From CBDAKK01 sp965216965 (GTDB lineage Bacteria; Spirochaetota; Spirochaetia; WTKD01; G963693115), in NCBI GenBank assembly GCA_965216965.1, contig CBDCGX010000050.1:1-64000 (forward strand): 64,000 bases of DNA, in the 5' to 3' direction. A model generated the notes under the pieces. That model worked only from the letters and a program-made list of their open reading frames with translations. It was not told the origin of the DNA and made no database searches. Of this stretch, positions 1 through 8,939 are shown in pieces. Position numbers and translations under genes: made by a program. Numbering within the stretch: position 1 is the first letter of the stretch; every line of letters starts with the position of its first letter.

Positions 1-2
1 TT

Positions 3-323
3 AGCCCTCAAGTAGACTCTACAAGTACATCATATGGACCACGTCCTAATGACCTTGCAATTGGAACTATACAAAACCAGCTTTATCTTTTTGTTACACT
101 ACAAACAACCGGTGATATTGCCATATTTACTATTACAAAAAGTGCAAAATTATTACTTATAGCGTATGTTGACACACACAAAGACTTACAACCTCTCATA
201 CCAAACAATCCCAGTAAGATTATTTTTATACCCTCAGAAAAAGGTCATAATGCATTTATAGTTATTCTCTTTAATGGAAGTTCATCGCTTGTGTCATATG
301 AAATACACACGTCAAAGACATAA
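3..323 (+). CDS. C-terminal part of an unknown protein (cut by the window edge)
   Basis: An open frame runs from the first bases of the window to a TAA at 321-323, giving 106 residues with no start codon in view, so it is the tail of a gene that begins outside the window. The residues alternate hydrophobic and polar in short strand-like runs (for example LYLFVTLQ, IAIFTIT, KIIFIPSE, SLVSYEIH), which would suit the last blades of a beta-propeller, but that is only a guess from pattern. It converges with the next gene, with two bases between the stop codons. No family is recognised. Confidence 0.6.
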   Translation, partial: SPQVDSTSTSYGPRPNDLAIGTIQNQLYLFVTLQTTGDIAIFTITKSAKLLLIAYVDTHKDLQPLIPNNPSKIIFIPSEKGHNAFIVILFNGSSSLVSYEIHTSKT

Positions 324-325
324 TT

Positions 326-766
326 TCATTTTTCTTTTTTATGCTTTTCTTTAGCATATGTGGTAAGCGTATCTATAATTCCTTTTTTTCGAACATCTGG
401 GATAAACACATATGTATCCGTGTCCGTCACAAGAGTAAGGTGTTCTTTTGCGTTGGAAACAAGTCTTTTCCAAAATAATAGTTTGGATGGCAGGGACCAA
501 CTGTTAATACTACTAAAAGGGATCTCTAAATATAGCTCTTTAGCTGATGAATGTTTCATAAAAGATCCAAACCAGCTTTGATTGGGGAAATGGTAAAAAC
601 AAAACACTTTTTCTGTAGTATATCCAATCCCCCATATATACTCTTTAGATTTTCTTGTTTGCGTAGGAATATACTGCATAAGTGCATAGGCAAGTACCTT
701 AGTGTCATGTTTTTTCTCTACTTTTTTCCAAAATTCTTCGGTAATATCAGGAACACTTGTAAACAT
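326..766 (-). CDS. Hypothetical protein, 146 aa
   Basis: A complete frame of 146 residues with ordinary composition for this genome. The sequence has no signal peptide or membrane segment, so a cytoplasmic location is likely. It contains aromatic-rich strands (FCFYHFPNQSWFG, residues about 55-67; LLFWKRLV, about 96-103) and a lysine-rich C-terminus (KEKHKKEK). The strand-rich layout with a C-terminal helix is vaguely like a small PH-type fold, which is inference only. It converges tail to tail with the partial gene at the window start and lies about 40 bp downstream of the AllD-like gene on the same strand. I do not recognise the family. Confidence 0.6.
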   Translation of the reverse strand: MFTSVPDITEEFWKKVEKKHDTKVLAYALMQYIPTQTRKSKEYIWGIGYTTEKVFCFYHFPNQSWFGSFMKHSSAKELYLEIPFSSINSWSLPSKLLFWKRLVSNAKEHLTLVTDTDTYVFIPDVRKKGIIDTLTTYAKEKHKKEK

Positions 767-804
767 AATTCTATAATATCACAATTCTCTTTTATAATGC
801 ATTG

Positions 805-1815
805 TTATTCAAATCCTAAATATGCATAAACTTTTGGAAGTATCATTATACCTTCTTTTTCCGATTTCCTTCTTTTTTCTTTCGAAATATCTCCCGGAAT
901 TTTAACATAGGAATCTCCATCCACAGCCTCTTGTAAACGCAAATCTTCTGCCATACGGAATATTCCTTCTTTAAAATCATCCATAGAGTTATGCACTCCT
1001 GTATCTAAAGCAAGAAGAAATGCTGAAAGATCTCTTTTTCTATGAAGCTGTGAATACATTGGAACTAAGTTTGGACCAAAAGGGCTCTTTGTTAGAATTG
1101 AAGTAAGTGTTTCTATTATAAAAGCAAGTGAATACCCTTTTTTCCCTGCCATAGGTAACAATGCTTTTACTTTATTAGGATCTTCTGTGTGTTCGCCATT
1201 TTCATCTACAGCCCAGTTAGAGGGTATATTTTTTCCTTTTTCTCTCGCAACAAACACATTTCCAAGAGAGCTTTCGCTTGTAGACATATCTACCACTATA
1301 GGTTCTTCATTAGCACAAGGAAAACTCCATGCAATTGGATTAGTACCAAAGTAGGGAGTCTTTCCGTTATGCGGGACAACACATGTATCTGTATTACACA
1401 TAACAACTCCCATCATATCATGCTGTGCTATTCTCCTTGCATAATACGAAAGCACCCCACAATGACTAGTGTTTTTTATGGATACAAGTGCTATCCCTTG
1501 TTTTTTTGCAATTTTAATAGCACAGTCTGCCGCCTTAACACACGCAACATGACCTAATCCTCCGTTTGCATCAAGGCATTGAGCCCACGGATACTTGCCT
1601 TTATCAACAGAAAACATGCTTTGTAAATGTATACCTCCCAATGTAATACGATTAACATAATGCTCAAGTCGTATTGTTCCATGAGAGTGTTTTTCACTTG
1701 CATCTGCAAACACAAGCACGTCGGCTACTATCTTTGCTTGATCTAAAGGAACATGCACTTCCGTAAGTTTTTCTATAACTCTTTGCAAGAGAGCAGAATA
1801 TGACACTTTTTTCAT
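805..1815 (-). CDS. Malate/L-lactate-type NAD(P)-dependent dehydrogenase, AllD-like
   Basis: This 336-residue protein belongs to the Ldh_2 / malate-L-sulfolactate dehydrogenase family, NAD(P)-dependent 2-hydroxyacid oxidoreductases unrelated to classic Rossmann LDH. Visible signatures are HSHGTIRLEHYVNRI (about residues 38-52), the active-site region NTSHCGVLSYYARRI (about 118-132), YFGTNPIAWSFP and the late glycine motif PMAGKKGYSLAF. The closest recalled relative is ureidoglycolate dehydrogenase (AllD), which shares the SHG..R..YY.ERI and LLPAAGPKGYGL blocks. No allantoin genes are nearby, so the substrate is open: malate, lactate, sulfolactate or another 2-hydroxyacid. Length is normal. 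The ATG at 1815 is the only sensible start; no strong ribosome binding site precedes it. Confidence 0.85.
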   Translation of the reverse strand: MKKVSYSALLQRVIEKLTEVHVPLDQAKIVADVLVFADASEKHSHGTIRLEHYVNRITLGGIHLQSMFSVDKGKYPWAQCLDANGGLGHVACVKAADCAIKIAKKQGIALVSIKNTSHCGVLSYYARRIAQHDMMGVVMCNTDTCVVPHNGKTPYFGTNPIAWSFPCANEEPIVVDMSTSESSLGNVFVAREKGKNIPSNWAVDENGEHTEDPNKVKALLPMAGKKGYSLAFIIETLTSILTKSPFGPNLVPMYSQLHRKRDLSAFLLALDTGVHNSMDDFKEGIFRMAEDLRLQEAVDGDSYVKIPGDISKEKRRKSEKEGIMILPKVYAYLGFE

Positions 1816-1987
1816 TTTTATATTTATACTTTAATACACCATCATAATAGTGATACTCTATATATTATCAATATACATTACATGATCATTATTATATCAG
1901 TATATAATATATTGGTATTATCATAAATACTCTTTATATTTGAAAATATCATCTCCCAATGCTATTATAATTTTCTCATTTGCACCA

Positions 1988-2012
1988 CAAGGCATCTATA
2001 ATAGATGCCTTG
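1988..2012. terminator. Perfect 11-bp hairpin, probable terminator
   Basis: The arms 1988-1998 and 2002-2012 are exact reverse complements (CAAGGCATCTA and its partner) with a three-base loop. On the minus strand the hairpin begins 20 bases after the stop codon of the remnant frame 2033-2185, which is where a terminator would sit. No clean U-run follows on either strand, so it may be a transcript-end stabiliser or an operator instead. Confidence 0.4.
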
Positions 2013-2032
2013 CTATATTTTCATATTTTACA

Positions 2033-2185
2033 TTATTTTGGTATCTGTATTTTCACTGGAGTGCTTTTATTTACAGTAGCACTATTTCCTAATTGCCCAT
2101 TATTATTACTTTTTTCAATTTCCAATATCAATAGAATTCTATCTCTTCCATTATCTCTACAATAAACTGCTAGATTGCTATACAA
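2033..2185 (-). pseudogene. Possible gene remnant, C-terminal tail of an unrecognised protein
   Basis: A minus-strand frame of 50 codons ends with TAA at 2035-2033. It is preceded by an in-frame TAA, has only a TTG as possible start, and overlaps the plausible starts of the opposite gene. The translation looks protein-like rather than random, including ILLILEIEK and a tail rich in N, S, T and K ending STPVKIQIPK. A perfect hairpin follows the stop. I read it as the 3' end of a gene whose front has been deleted, but a chance frame is possible. No family is recognised. Confidence 0.25.
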
Positions 2186-2192
2186 TTATACA

Positions 2193-4409
2193 ATGTATAC
2201 AAACTTTAATATGATTCCAAAAATATATTTCCATCTATTTCCTTTTCTTTCTTTGTTCTTCTTATTTAGCAGTTGTCTTTCTACAAAAGAAGCAGTATCT
2301 CTCCTTCAAAAAAATAAAAGCTATTATCAACAGGGAGATTTCTCCTCACTCTCACTTCTTTCTCCAAAAAACCTTCTCAAAGCAAATGATAATAAACAAG
2401 GAACTCTCTATTATGGAGGACTTCTTCTTTTCTTTAATAAAAAGAAAAATCTCTCAGAAATTGCTTTGCGAAGAGCAAGTCGCACTGGACAAAACCCATG
2501 GGCACAAGAATCTGCAAGGATTGTGACATACATAATGGCATCTGATGCTCGATATAACCAAATTATTCCATTCATAGAGAGCATTTACAGTAAAAAAGTT
2601 ATTGTAACAGATGCAGAATTATTTCATTATTATTCACTCTCACTTTTTTTATCTGAGCAATATGAAACACTGTCAAAACTTTTAGAAATGGCAAAAACAT
2701 ACCCATTACAAAAAGATACGCTTCGTAACAGAATAACTATTGCTCAAGGAAAATTTAGCAAAGACCTCTGGAGTACCCTGCTAGCAATACAAAAAAAACC
2801 ATCAAATATCAAAAAAAACAATGCTCTCATTTTCTCCTTATTTTCTACTCATAGGGCAAAAAACATGATAGGTAACATTGTTGCACTTATAGAAAAGATA
2901 TATACAATAGAAAATATTGATGCTTCTACAAAAGCACTCCTCAATGCAAAACTTGCTATAAAAAACAACCCTCAAGAGGCATTCACAAAAATGCTTACTC
3001 TAAACCCCTCTGTATTTATACACCCCGCAACAGTGCAAGACATATTAGAAATACAAAGGAATACAAACAAAACATTAGAGCTTCTAATAAAAGCACGCAA
3101 GGATGCCACCGAGCAACAAAACATCATGCTAAACATCGCAATTGCACAACTGTATTTTTTAAAAAGATCATTTAGAAAAAGTTATGCTTTATATGCAAGA
3201 GCTTTAAAATCGCCTTTACTTACACACAATTCATTTATAGATCCCTCCGCCTTAAAAAAGGTGCAATGGAGAATGATTTTCTCCCTTATACAAAAGGGAG
3301 CATCATCTCAAGAATTCATAAAAGAGTTTAAAGACATCATCAAACAAACTAAAACTCATAGTTTTTTTGCAAACCTTTTAGAAGAATATCTCTCTTATCT
3401 ACTGCAAAAAAAATCGTATAAAAGAATACAAGAAGATTTCTCAATCCTTTCTACAATGTTTAATAATGTCTATATAGTAGCAGAACTCAATAGGTGGAAA
3501 TCCATCCTTAAACGTATTAACAAAAATTCTTCGTCTCTCACTACACAAACAAATAATTTTATAAAATCAAAAAACTATTATAGTGATTCTTCGTTTGACT
3601 ATTTAGTCAACAATCAAAATATATCAAAAAAAGATTTTCTTAATACATGGACACAACCCCAATCCGAAAGCTCTGTAAATCAAAAACAACTTACAATAGA
3701 AAGATTTATACCAGGATACTTTGATTTTGGATTATATAACTATGCTATAGAAATTCTTGGTGAAAATATAAACTCTATAAGCACCAAGACTGCTGTATAT
3801 GCAAGCACAATTCTTAATACACGTGGAAAATATATTGACTCTCTTTCTATTATCCGAAAAAAATCAACGATGTCAGAAATACCTCAGAATGAACAAGAGT
3901 TTTTCTTACTCTACCCAAAAATACACACAAAATACATAAATAATGTTATACAAAATAAAAAGCAAGAAGCTCTTATATATGCACTCATAAGGGAAGAAAG
4001 CAACTTTAATCCAACCGTAATCTCAGCAGCAGGAGCAAAAGGCTTATTTCAACTCTTGCCTTCTACAGCAAAAGATATTGCAGAGAGAATCAAATATAAA
4101 AACACCTTTGACCTTTTCTCTGTAGAAGATAATATCTTACTAGGATATAGCTATCTTAAATATCTCGTCAAGGTAGTGCATAGTCCTATAACTGCCCTCG
4201 TCGCATATAATGGAGGACTAGGTAATCTTTGGAAATGGCAAGAAAAATTTGATACAAGTAATTTTATTTTATTTGCCGATAGCATTCCTTTTAGGGAAAC
4301 AAGAAATTATATACGAAAAGTAGCAAGCTCTGCTATAATCTATGCTCTTTTATACTACGACATTCCCCCAAAAACAATGATACAATATTTAATTAAGGAA
4401 GAATTTTAA
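2193..4409 (+). CDS. Lytic murein transglycosylase, Slt type, lipoprotein
   Basis: The C-terminus (about the last 150 residues) is an SLT/GEWL lytic transglycosylase domain: catalytic glutamate in ALIREESNFNP, then AGAKGLFQLLPSTA, the LGYSYLKYLV helix, VAYNGG and ETRNYIRKV. Such enzymes cleave the MurNAc-GlcNAc bond of peptidoglycan, forming 1,6-anhydroMurNAc. The long N-terminal part is helical, as expected for the superhelical scaffold of Slt70-type enzymes. The N-terminus has a hydrophobic stretch ending in FLFSSC, a lipobox, so the protein is probably a periplasm-facing lipoprotein. Possible starts are TTG 2175, ATG 2193 and ATG 2211; the last gives the tidiest signal peptide, and none has a clear Shine-Dalgarno. 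One base separates it from uppP. Confidence 0.88.
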   Translation: MYTNFNMIPKIYFHLFPFLSLFFLFSSCLSTKEAVSLLQKNKSYYQQGDFSSLSLLSPKNLLKANDNKQGTLYYGGLLLFFNKKKNLSEIALRRASRTGQNPWAQESARIVTYIMASDARYNQIIPFIESIYSKKVIVTDAELFHYYSLSLFLSEQYETLSKLLEMAKTYPLQKDTLRNRITIAQGKFSKDLWSTLLAIQKKPSNIKKNNALIFSLFSTHRAKNMIGNIVALIEKIYTIENIDASTKALLNAKLAIKNNPQEAFTKMLTLNPSVFIHPATVQDILEIQRNTNKTLELLIKARKDATEQQNIMLNIAIAQLYFLKRSFRKSYALYARALKSPLLTHNSFIDPSALKKVQWRMIFSLIQKGASSQEFIKEFKDIIKQTKTHSFFANLLEEYLSYLLQKKSYKRIQEDFSILSTMFNNVYIVAELNRWKSILKRINKNSSSLTTQTNNFIKSKNYYSDSSFDYLVNNQNISKKDFLNTWTQPQSESSVNQKQLTIERFIPGYFDFGLYNYAIEILGENINSISTKTAVYASTILNTRGKYIDSLSIIRKKSTMSEIPQNEQEFFLLYPKIHTKYINNVIQNKKQEALIYALIREESNFNPTVISAAGAKGLFQLLPSTAKDIAERIKYKNTFDLFSVEDNILLGYSYLKYLVKVVHSPITALVAYNGGLGNLWKWQEKFDTSNFILFADSIPFRETRNYIRKVASSAIIYALLYYDIPPKTMIQYLIKEEF

Positions 4410-4410
4410 T

Positions 4411-5274
4411 ATGAATATTATATATATCACACTCTTAGGGATAGTTCAGGGTCTTACAGAGTTCTTACCTGTTTCAAGTTCTGGTCATATTTTCTTAACG
4501 AAAACATTTATGGATGTATTCACAAACTCTTCACTCCCAGAAACACCGCTCATGTTTATAATACTGCTTCACATCGCAACCCTGTGTGCAATCCTACTCT
4601 TTACGAGAAAGATACTACTACAGCTTATAGCAAGCATATTCACTAGTAGTGCAAAATATTTTAAAAAGACACCCCTCACTCAAAATGAGAAATCACATTT
4701 ACATCTCACACTCATGCTTGCCATAGCTACCTTTGCAACTTTACCAATAGGACTGCTATTTAAACAATTTGCAGAAGCACCTGATCCTTTCTTAGTGAGT
4801 ATAAGTTTTCTTGCAACAAGCATACTTCTCGCAAGTACAGCATGGAAAAACACTAGTGCTATTCCTATAAAGGATGGAAATAATTCTATTATACATATTC
4901 ATTTCTCACACGCTATATGTATAGGACTTATACAAGGAGTAGCCGTACTCCCCGGAATATCCCGCTCTGGTGTTACTATAGCAATAGCCATTCTCATGGG
5001 AGCACGTTTTTATGACGCGACGTACTTTTCTTTTTTACTTGCCATCCCCGCAATACTCGCATCATTCATATCTATTTTCTTTGACACTATATCAATAGAA
5101 AGCATAAGCATATTCTTACTCGCAATAGGAATGTTTTTTGCATTTATCTTTGGATTATTAGGTCTATGGTTCTTAGAAAAGATAGTAAAAACACGGCGGC
5201 TTTGGTATTTTTCTCTGTATCTCATTATTCCTACAATAGCTATGTTATTTATAGCGTATGCACACTCAATTTAG
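4411..5274 (+). CDS. uppP: Undecaprenyl-diphosphatase UppP (BacA family)
   Basis: The enzyme removes a phosphate from undecaprenyl pyrophosphate to recycle the lipid carrier of peptidoglycan and surface-glycan synthesis. Both family motifs are present: IVQGLTEFLPVSSSGH near the N-terminus (glutamate- and serine-rich motif 1) and LIQGVAVLPGISRSGVT at about residues 172-188 (motif 2 with the PGxSRSG phosphate loop). At 287 residues with about eight hydrophobic helices it is full length and an inner-membrane protein. It starts one base after the transglycosylase stop, so the two are likely co-transcribed and both serve the cell wall. Confidence 0.95.
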   Translation: MNIIYITLLGIVQGLTEFLPVSSSGHIFLTKTFMDVFTNSSLPETPLMFIILLHIATLCAILLFTRKILLQLIASIFTSSAKYFKKTPLTQNEKSHLHLTLMLAIATFATLPIGLLFKQFAEAPDPFLVSISFLATSILLASTAWKNTSAIPIKDGNNSIIHIHFSHAICIGLIQGVAVLPGISRSGVTIAIAILMGARFYDATYFSFLLAIPAILASFISIFFDTISIESISIFLLAIGMFFAFIFGLLGLWFLEKIVKTRRLWYFSLYLIIPTIAMLFIAYAHSI

Positions 5275-5281
5275 TATGCAT

Positions 5282-5443
5282 TTAAATAGCATACAGGTCT
5301 ATTTTAATGTATCCTCCTTTATTATTAATAATAATTACTACTCCTGTTTTTTTGTTTTCTAGTGTTAGATTGTCAACGACATGTAATCCTATTTTTATAT
5401 TTTCAAATAGAAAAGGAAGTAATGATAATATGAAAGGACAGCA
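5282..5443 (-). pseudogene. Short frame without start codon, possible gene remnant
   Basis: Between the converging uppP and sugar transferase genes, a minus-strand frame of 53 codons ends in TAA at 5284-5282. It contains no ATG, GTG or TTG. The translation is notably protein-like, with an amphipathic pattern (NIKIGLHVVDNLTLENKK, then GVVIIINNKGGYIKIDLYAI). It begins just after an in-frame TAG and lies downstream of the sugar transferase on the same strand. It may be the tail of a lost gene. No family is recognised. Confidence 0.25.
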
Positions 5444-5458
5444 CTAATCTTAAGACGT

Positions 5459-6820
5459 TTATTGTCCAGCAACAGTAAAAACAGTCACAAGCGTTCTAAA
5501 GAATATTTGAATATCAAAGATAAAATTCATTTTCTTCACATAAAAAAGATCATAACATAGTTTCATTTCGGATCCTTTAACCGTATCAGTATATGTAAAC
5601 TTCACTTGAGCCCATCCAGAAATTCCGGGTTTAATGAGATGTCTTAATCTATAATGTGGAATACTCTTCAATAATTTATCTATAAAAACAGCCCTTTCAG
5701 GTCGTGGACCAATAAAACTCATATCTCCTTTAAGAATATTTATAATTTGCGGTAACTCATCTATTCTTGCTATTCTTAATATCTTCCCTAGTTTTGTAAT
5801 TCTTGGATCATTTTTTGATGCCCATTTTTCACCGTCTTTTTCAGCATTTATATACATCGTTCTAAATTTTAAAAGTGTAAATGGGATATTATTTATCCCA
5901 ATTCGTTCTTGTGAGAAGAATATAGGACCCTTTCCTCCAAATAGCCATAGTGCAGGAACAATAAACAAAGATAACACAAGAAGGATTGGCAATAAAACAA
6001 TAGCAAATACTACGTCTAGAATTCTCTTAATAAGTAAATATGATCGGCGAGAAAACATGTCTATATTCATCATCATCCAATATTGACTTGCAGAATGCAC
6101 TGGTATTATGCTGAGAATTCTTTCATAAAAACTAATGCTATTTACAAGCTGTATTGTTTTTGGAAGTAAATCATACACAATTAAATATAGTTTAGAAAAC
6201 CACTGATCAGAACATACTATAAGTTGTATATTATCATTCTTTATCTCTTGTTCAAAAAGCAAAGCATCTGTAAACACCTTTTGTTTTCCTAAAAGCCTAA
6301 TAAGTTCTGACTTATACTGCTTAGTTGAGAGTACGCCTTGTACATAATATTTATAGCGGTGATTACTATGTAATATTTTCACAAGCTCCATGGAATCATC
6401 GTCAGACACCGCAATCATAACATTATGACCAGCCATCTTAGATACAAAAAGGTAATCTAAAATAAATCTCCATATAGTAATTAAAACAAGTGAAACCACA
6501 CCTATGAGCGCCAAATTAGTTTTTGGAGTAATAATTAATATTGTAGGAAAAATATAAAACGCTACCGAAGTAAGCAACAAACATACTGTAAAACAGGAAA
6601 AATACCGAGTGAATCGCGGAGGAAAATCAAAATTATAGAGATCAAACACCGAAAAGATAATTATCCAAAAGAAAAAGATTAAAAGAAAAGCAACCGTATG
6701 CAGTTTTGCTACAGGGATAAAAAGAAACTCTGGTGTCCTAAAATAGAGCACTACGAAGAGAGATATACATAGAAGGATATAATCTACCAATATGGTAATA
6801 ACTTGTAAAGATTTTCTCAT
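5459..6820 (-). CDS. Polyprenyl-phosphate sugar-1-phosphate transferase (WbaP/WcaJ type)
   Basis: The 453-residue protein has the layout of exopolysaccharide polyprenyl glycosylphosphotransferases: four or five N-terminal membrane helices (to about residue 130), a nucleotide-binding-like middle domain, then another helix at about 267-290 and a C-terminal bacterial sugar transferase domain. The latter shows KRILDVVFA, GPIFFSQERIG, FTLLKFRTMY, the RIDELPQIINIL catalytic block and MSFIGPRPER. It transfers a sugar-1-phosphate from a nucleotide sugar to undecaprenyl phosphate, starting a surface glycan. The sugar cannot be told. It converges with uppP, which recycles the same carrier lipid. No other glycan genes lie next to it. 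Confidence 0.92.
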   Translation of the reverse strand: MRKSLQVITILVDYILLCISLFVVLYFRTPEFLFIPVAKLHTVAFLLIFFFWIIIFSVFDLYNFDFPPRFTRYFSCFTVCLLLTSVAFYIFPTILIITPKTNLALIGVVSLVLITIWRFILDYLFVSKMAGHNVMIAVSDDDSMELVKILHSNHRYKYYVQGVLSTKQYKSELIRLLGKQKVFTDALLFEQEIKNDNIQLIVCSDQWFSKLYLIVYDLLPKTIQLVNSISFYERILSIIPVHSASQYWMMMNIDMFSRRSYLLIKRILDVVFAIVLLPILLVLSLFIVPALWLFGGKGPIFFSQERIGINNIPFTLLKFRTMYINAEKDGEKWASKNDPRITKLGKILRIARIDELPQIINILKGDMSFIGPRPERAVFIDKLLKSIPHYRLRHLIKPGISGWAQVKFTYTDTVKGSEMKLCYDLFYVKKMNFIFDIQIFFRTLVTVFTVAGQ

Positions 6821-6855
6821 TTTTTTATTGCTTTTATTGTTATAAAGTATTTATA

Positions 6856-7743
6856 ATGTATTTTATGTATCGGAAATATTCTCATATATTTTATATACTA
6901 ATGTTATTTTTTATCACAAAATTCCCTCTTCTGGCAGAAGAAAAAAACAATACTGATAAGAATCATCCTCAATATTCTTTATCTTTTGAGGAACTTCTTA
7001 ACAATCTTAGTATAACCGATAAAGATAAACTTGTTAATAACGGTAGCATCTCAATTACCCATAAAAAAGGAAGAAAGAAAACACTTGCTTATATTCCCTC
7101 TTATCCATCCCTTGATTCTATGCACAAAATAGTAAGCGACATAAAACCAAATATCATTTATGAAACAATCTTTCTTATTTCGACAATAGATTTACAAGAA
7201 CAAAACTCTATAATGGCAACAATGTTTAATTACATACGAAATATAAAAAAATTCCCTAACATTAAGTATAGAAATATAAAAAAAGGATTTATATATCCTA
7301 TATTTCTATCATCACAACAAATAATATCGTTATCAGACCGCATTATAACAGACACACTCCCTCTAGTTACCGCTTCTACTTTCGAAAACACTCTAGACAC
7401 ACAACAAGAACCTATTTTCATTCTCCAAGACATGCCTCCTTTTGGGGATGTAGTATCAGAATATAAGTATGAATATAATAATTCTTTCGCATCGTTTGTA
7501 GGATCTAATATAACTCCTATATTTCATGGAACAATCTCTGCAGTAAAAGAACAAGAAATGCTTACAACCCTATGGGTTTTTAGAACAAAGAAAGGAATAC
7601 TTATCTACGGTATGGGACTTGTACGAATACGTGGAATTGCTGTCTTATTTAAAGGAACAATAGAAAACAGTTTTGAAAGCAGAATGGTGGGGTTGTTCAA
7701 TTGGATACACAACGAGTATTATGGCGTAAAACAATTAGAATAA
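6856..7743 (+). CDS. Secreted protein of unknown function, 295 aa
   Basis: The N-terminus carries a signal peptide: a basic start, hydrophobic core IFYILMLFFITKFPLLA and a probable cleavage before EEKNN, so the mature protein is likely periplasmic. The remainder is a globular mix of strands and helices with no motif I can name for certain; it may belong to a conserved spirochaete family (possibly DUF6675, unverified). A second ATG at 6865 is a credible alternative start, because a TATAAT at 6852-6857 would leave only seven bases before it and would place the first ATG inside the -10 box. It is divergent from the sugar transferase gene, with only 35 bases between them. Confidence 0.65.
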   Translation: MYFMYRKYSHIFYILMLFFITKFPLLAEEKNNTDKNHPQYSLSFEELLNNLSITDKDKLVNNGSISITHKKGRKKTLAYIPSYPSLDSMHKIVSDIKPNIIYETIFLISTIDLQEQNSIMATMFNYIRNIKKFPNIKYRNIKKGFIYPIFLSSQQIISLSDRIITDTLPLVTASTFENTLDTQQEPIFILQDMPPFGDVVSEYKYEYNNSFASFVGSNITPIFHGTISAVKEQEMLTTLWVFRTKKGILIYGMGLVRIRGIAVLFKGTIENSFESRMVGLFNWIHNEYYGVKQLE

Positions 7744-7754
7744 TTAATACACAA

Positions 7755-8834
7755 TCATCCTTTTTTAAAATGAAAAGAATCCATAAACGACGTCAGTGCT
7801 TCAACTCCCTCTTGAGACATTGCATTGTAAATTGACGCTCTGCATCCACCAACACTTCTATGCCCTTTTAATCCAACAAAACCTTTATCCGTGGCCTCTT
7901 TTAGAAATTGTTTCTCTAAATCTTCATTGGGAAGCGTAAAAACAACATTCATTTTTGATCTGCATTCTTTATGCACAGGACACATATAAAACCCCTCGCT
8001 CTTATCTATTGCAGAATATAACATAGCTGTTTTTTTTACATTGATAGCTTCCATAGCAGATACCCCCCCCATGTCTTGTAAATGTTGCAGCACAAGATCA
8101 AGCACCCAAATAGAAAATACTGGCGGGGTATTATACAAAGATTCCCTCTCTATATGTGTTTTATAGTTTAAATACATCGGAAGATGTACATCTCTGTGTT
8201 CTAACATTGATTTTCTTATAATAACTACAGTAACTCCAGCCACTCCTATATTTTTTTGTGCTCCTGCATATATAAGGGAAAATTTATTATAATCTATAGA
8301 CCTACTTAATATATCACTTGACATGTCAGCAATAAGAGGAACATCTGTGATAGTAGGTATATGTTGCCACTGTACTCCCCCTATTGTTTCATTTGTAGTA
8401 ACGTGAACATAAGCAGCATTGGTGTCTACAATAAACTCATCATCATGAGGAATACAAGTATAATTGTTCGTACTGCCATCATAAATAGATTCCGCATTAC
8501 CCACTACCTGTGCATCCTTCAATGCTTTTTTCCCCCATACACCCGTTATTATATATTGAGACTTTTTATTAGAAGCAAAATTAAGCGGTATCATTCCAAA
8601 TTGAAGAGTCGCACCTCCGCCCAAAAGAAGAACTGTATATGTTTCCTCACATAGCCCCATAATGCTCAACATATTCTTCATAACACTATGATGTACTTCA
8701 TAGTAATCTTTTCCCCTATGGCTTGCCTCCATAAGAGAATATCCCATATCCTTATACACGCAAAACTGATTTTGCAATTCTAGAAGTACTTCTTTAAAAA
8801 CGACCGCGGGTCCCGGAGAAAAATTATATATCAT
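7755..8834 (-). CDS. serC: Phosphoserine aminotransferase SerC
   Basis: The protein begins with YNFSPGPAV, the class V aminotransferase signature of SerC, followed by MEASHRGKDY, LLLGGGATLQFGM and the pyridoxal-phosphate lysine in AGAQKNIGVAG. The C-terminus holds GHRSVGGCRASIYNA, also typical. At 359 residues it is full length. The enzyme converts 3-phosphohydroxypyruvate and glutamate to phosphoserine in serine synthesis, and can act in pyridoxal phosphate synthesis. No serA or serB is visible in the window. It follows the NtrC-type regulator by 105 bases on the same strand; whether it is co-transcribed is unclear. Confidence 0.95.
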   Translation of the reverse strand: MIYNFSPGPAVVFKEVLLELQNQFCVYKDMGYSLMEASHRGKDYYEVHHSVMKNMLSIMGLCEETYTVLLLGGGATLQFGMIPLNFASNKKSQYIITGVWGKKALKDAQVVGNAESIYDGSTNNYTCIPHDDEFIVDTNAAYVHVTTNETIGGVQWQHIPTITDVPLIADMSSDILSRSIDYNKFSLIYAGAQKNIGVAGVTVVIIRKSMLEHRDVHLPMYLNYKTHIERESLYNTPPVFSIWVLDLVLQHLQDMGGVSAMEAINVKKTAMLYSAIDKSEGFYMCPVHKECRSKMNVVFTLPNEDLEKQFLKEATDKGFVGLKGHRSVGGCRASIYNAMSQEGVEALTSFMDSFHFKKG

Positions 8835-8939
8835 ATATACCTTTTATTATACACACAACAACTTCTTTTAAGATACTATTTGTTATAAACTAAATATCTT
8901 TGTACACACATTATAAAATATTTTCTTTATGACATATCT

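Larger units (their letters stand above)
1816..2192. other. AT-rich intergenic region between divergent genes
   Basis: About 375 bases separate the AllD-like gene (minus) from the lytic transglycosylase gene (plus). The part next to the AllD-like gene is almost pure A/T and should hold its promoter, but many TATAAT-like words occur and none can be singled out. The rest holds a strong hairpin (1988-2012) and a short minus-strand coding remnant (2033-2185), listed separately. No RNA gene was recognised. Confidence 0.5.

Noticed and set aside
805..1815. Naming the oxidoreductase as ureidoglycolate dehydrogenase (allD)
   Set aside because: The resemblance to AllD is clear, but no allantoin or purine catabolism genes are nearby and the family has many substrates, so only 'AllD-like' is supported.
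1980..2165. Plus-strand frame of 61 codons before the transglycosylase
   Set aside because: It runs through the hairpin and opposite the minus-strand remnant, with no ribosome site and a run of random hydrophobic residues.
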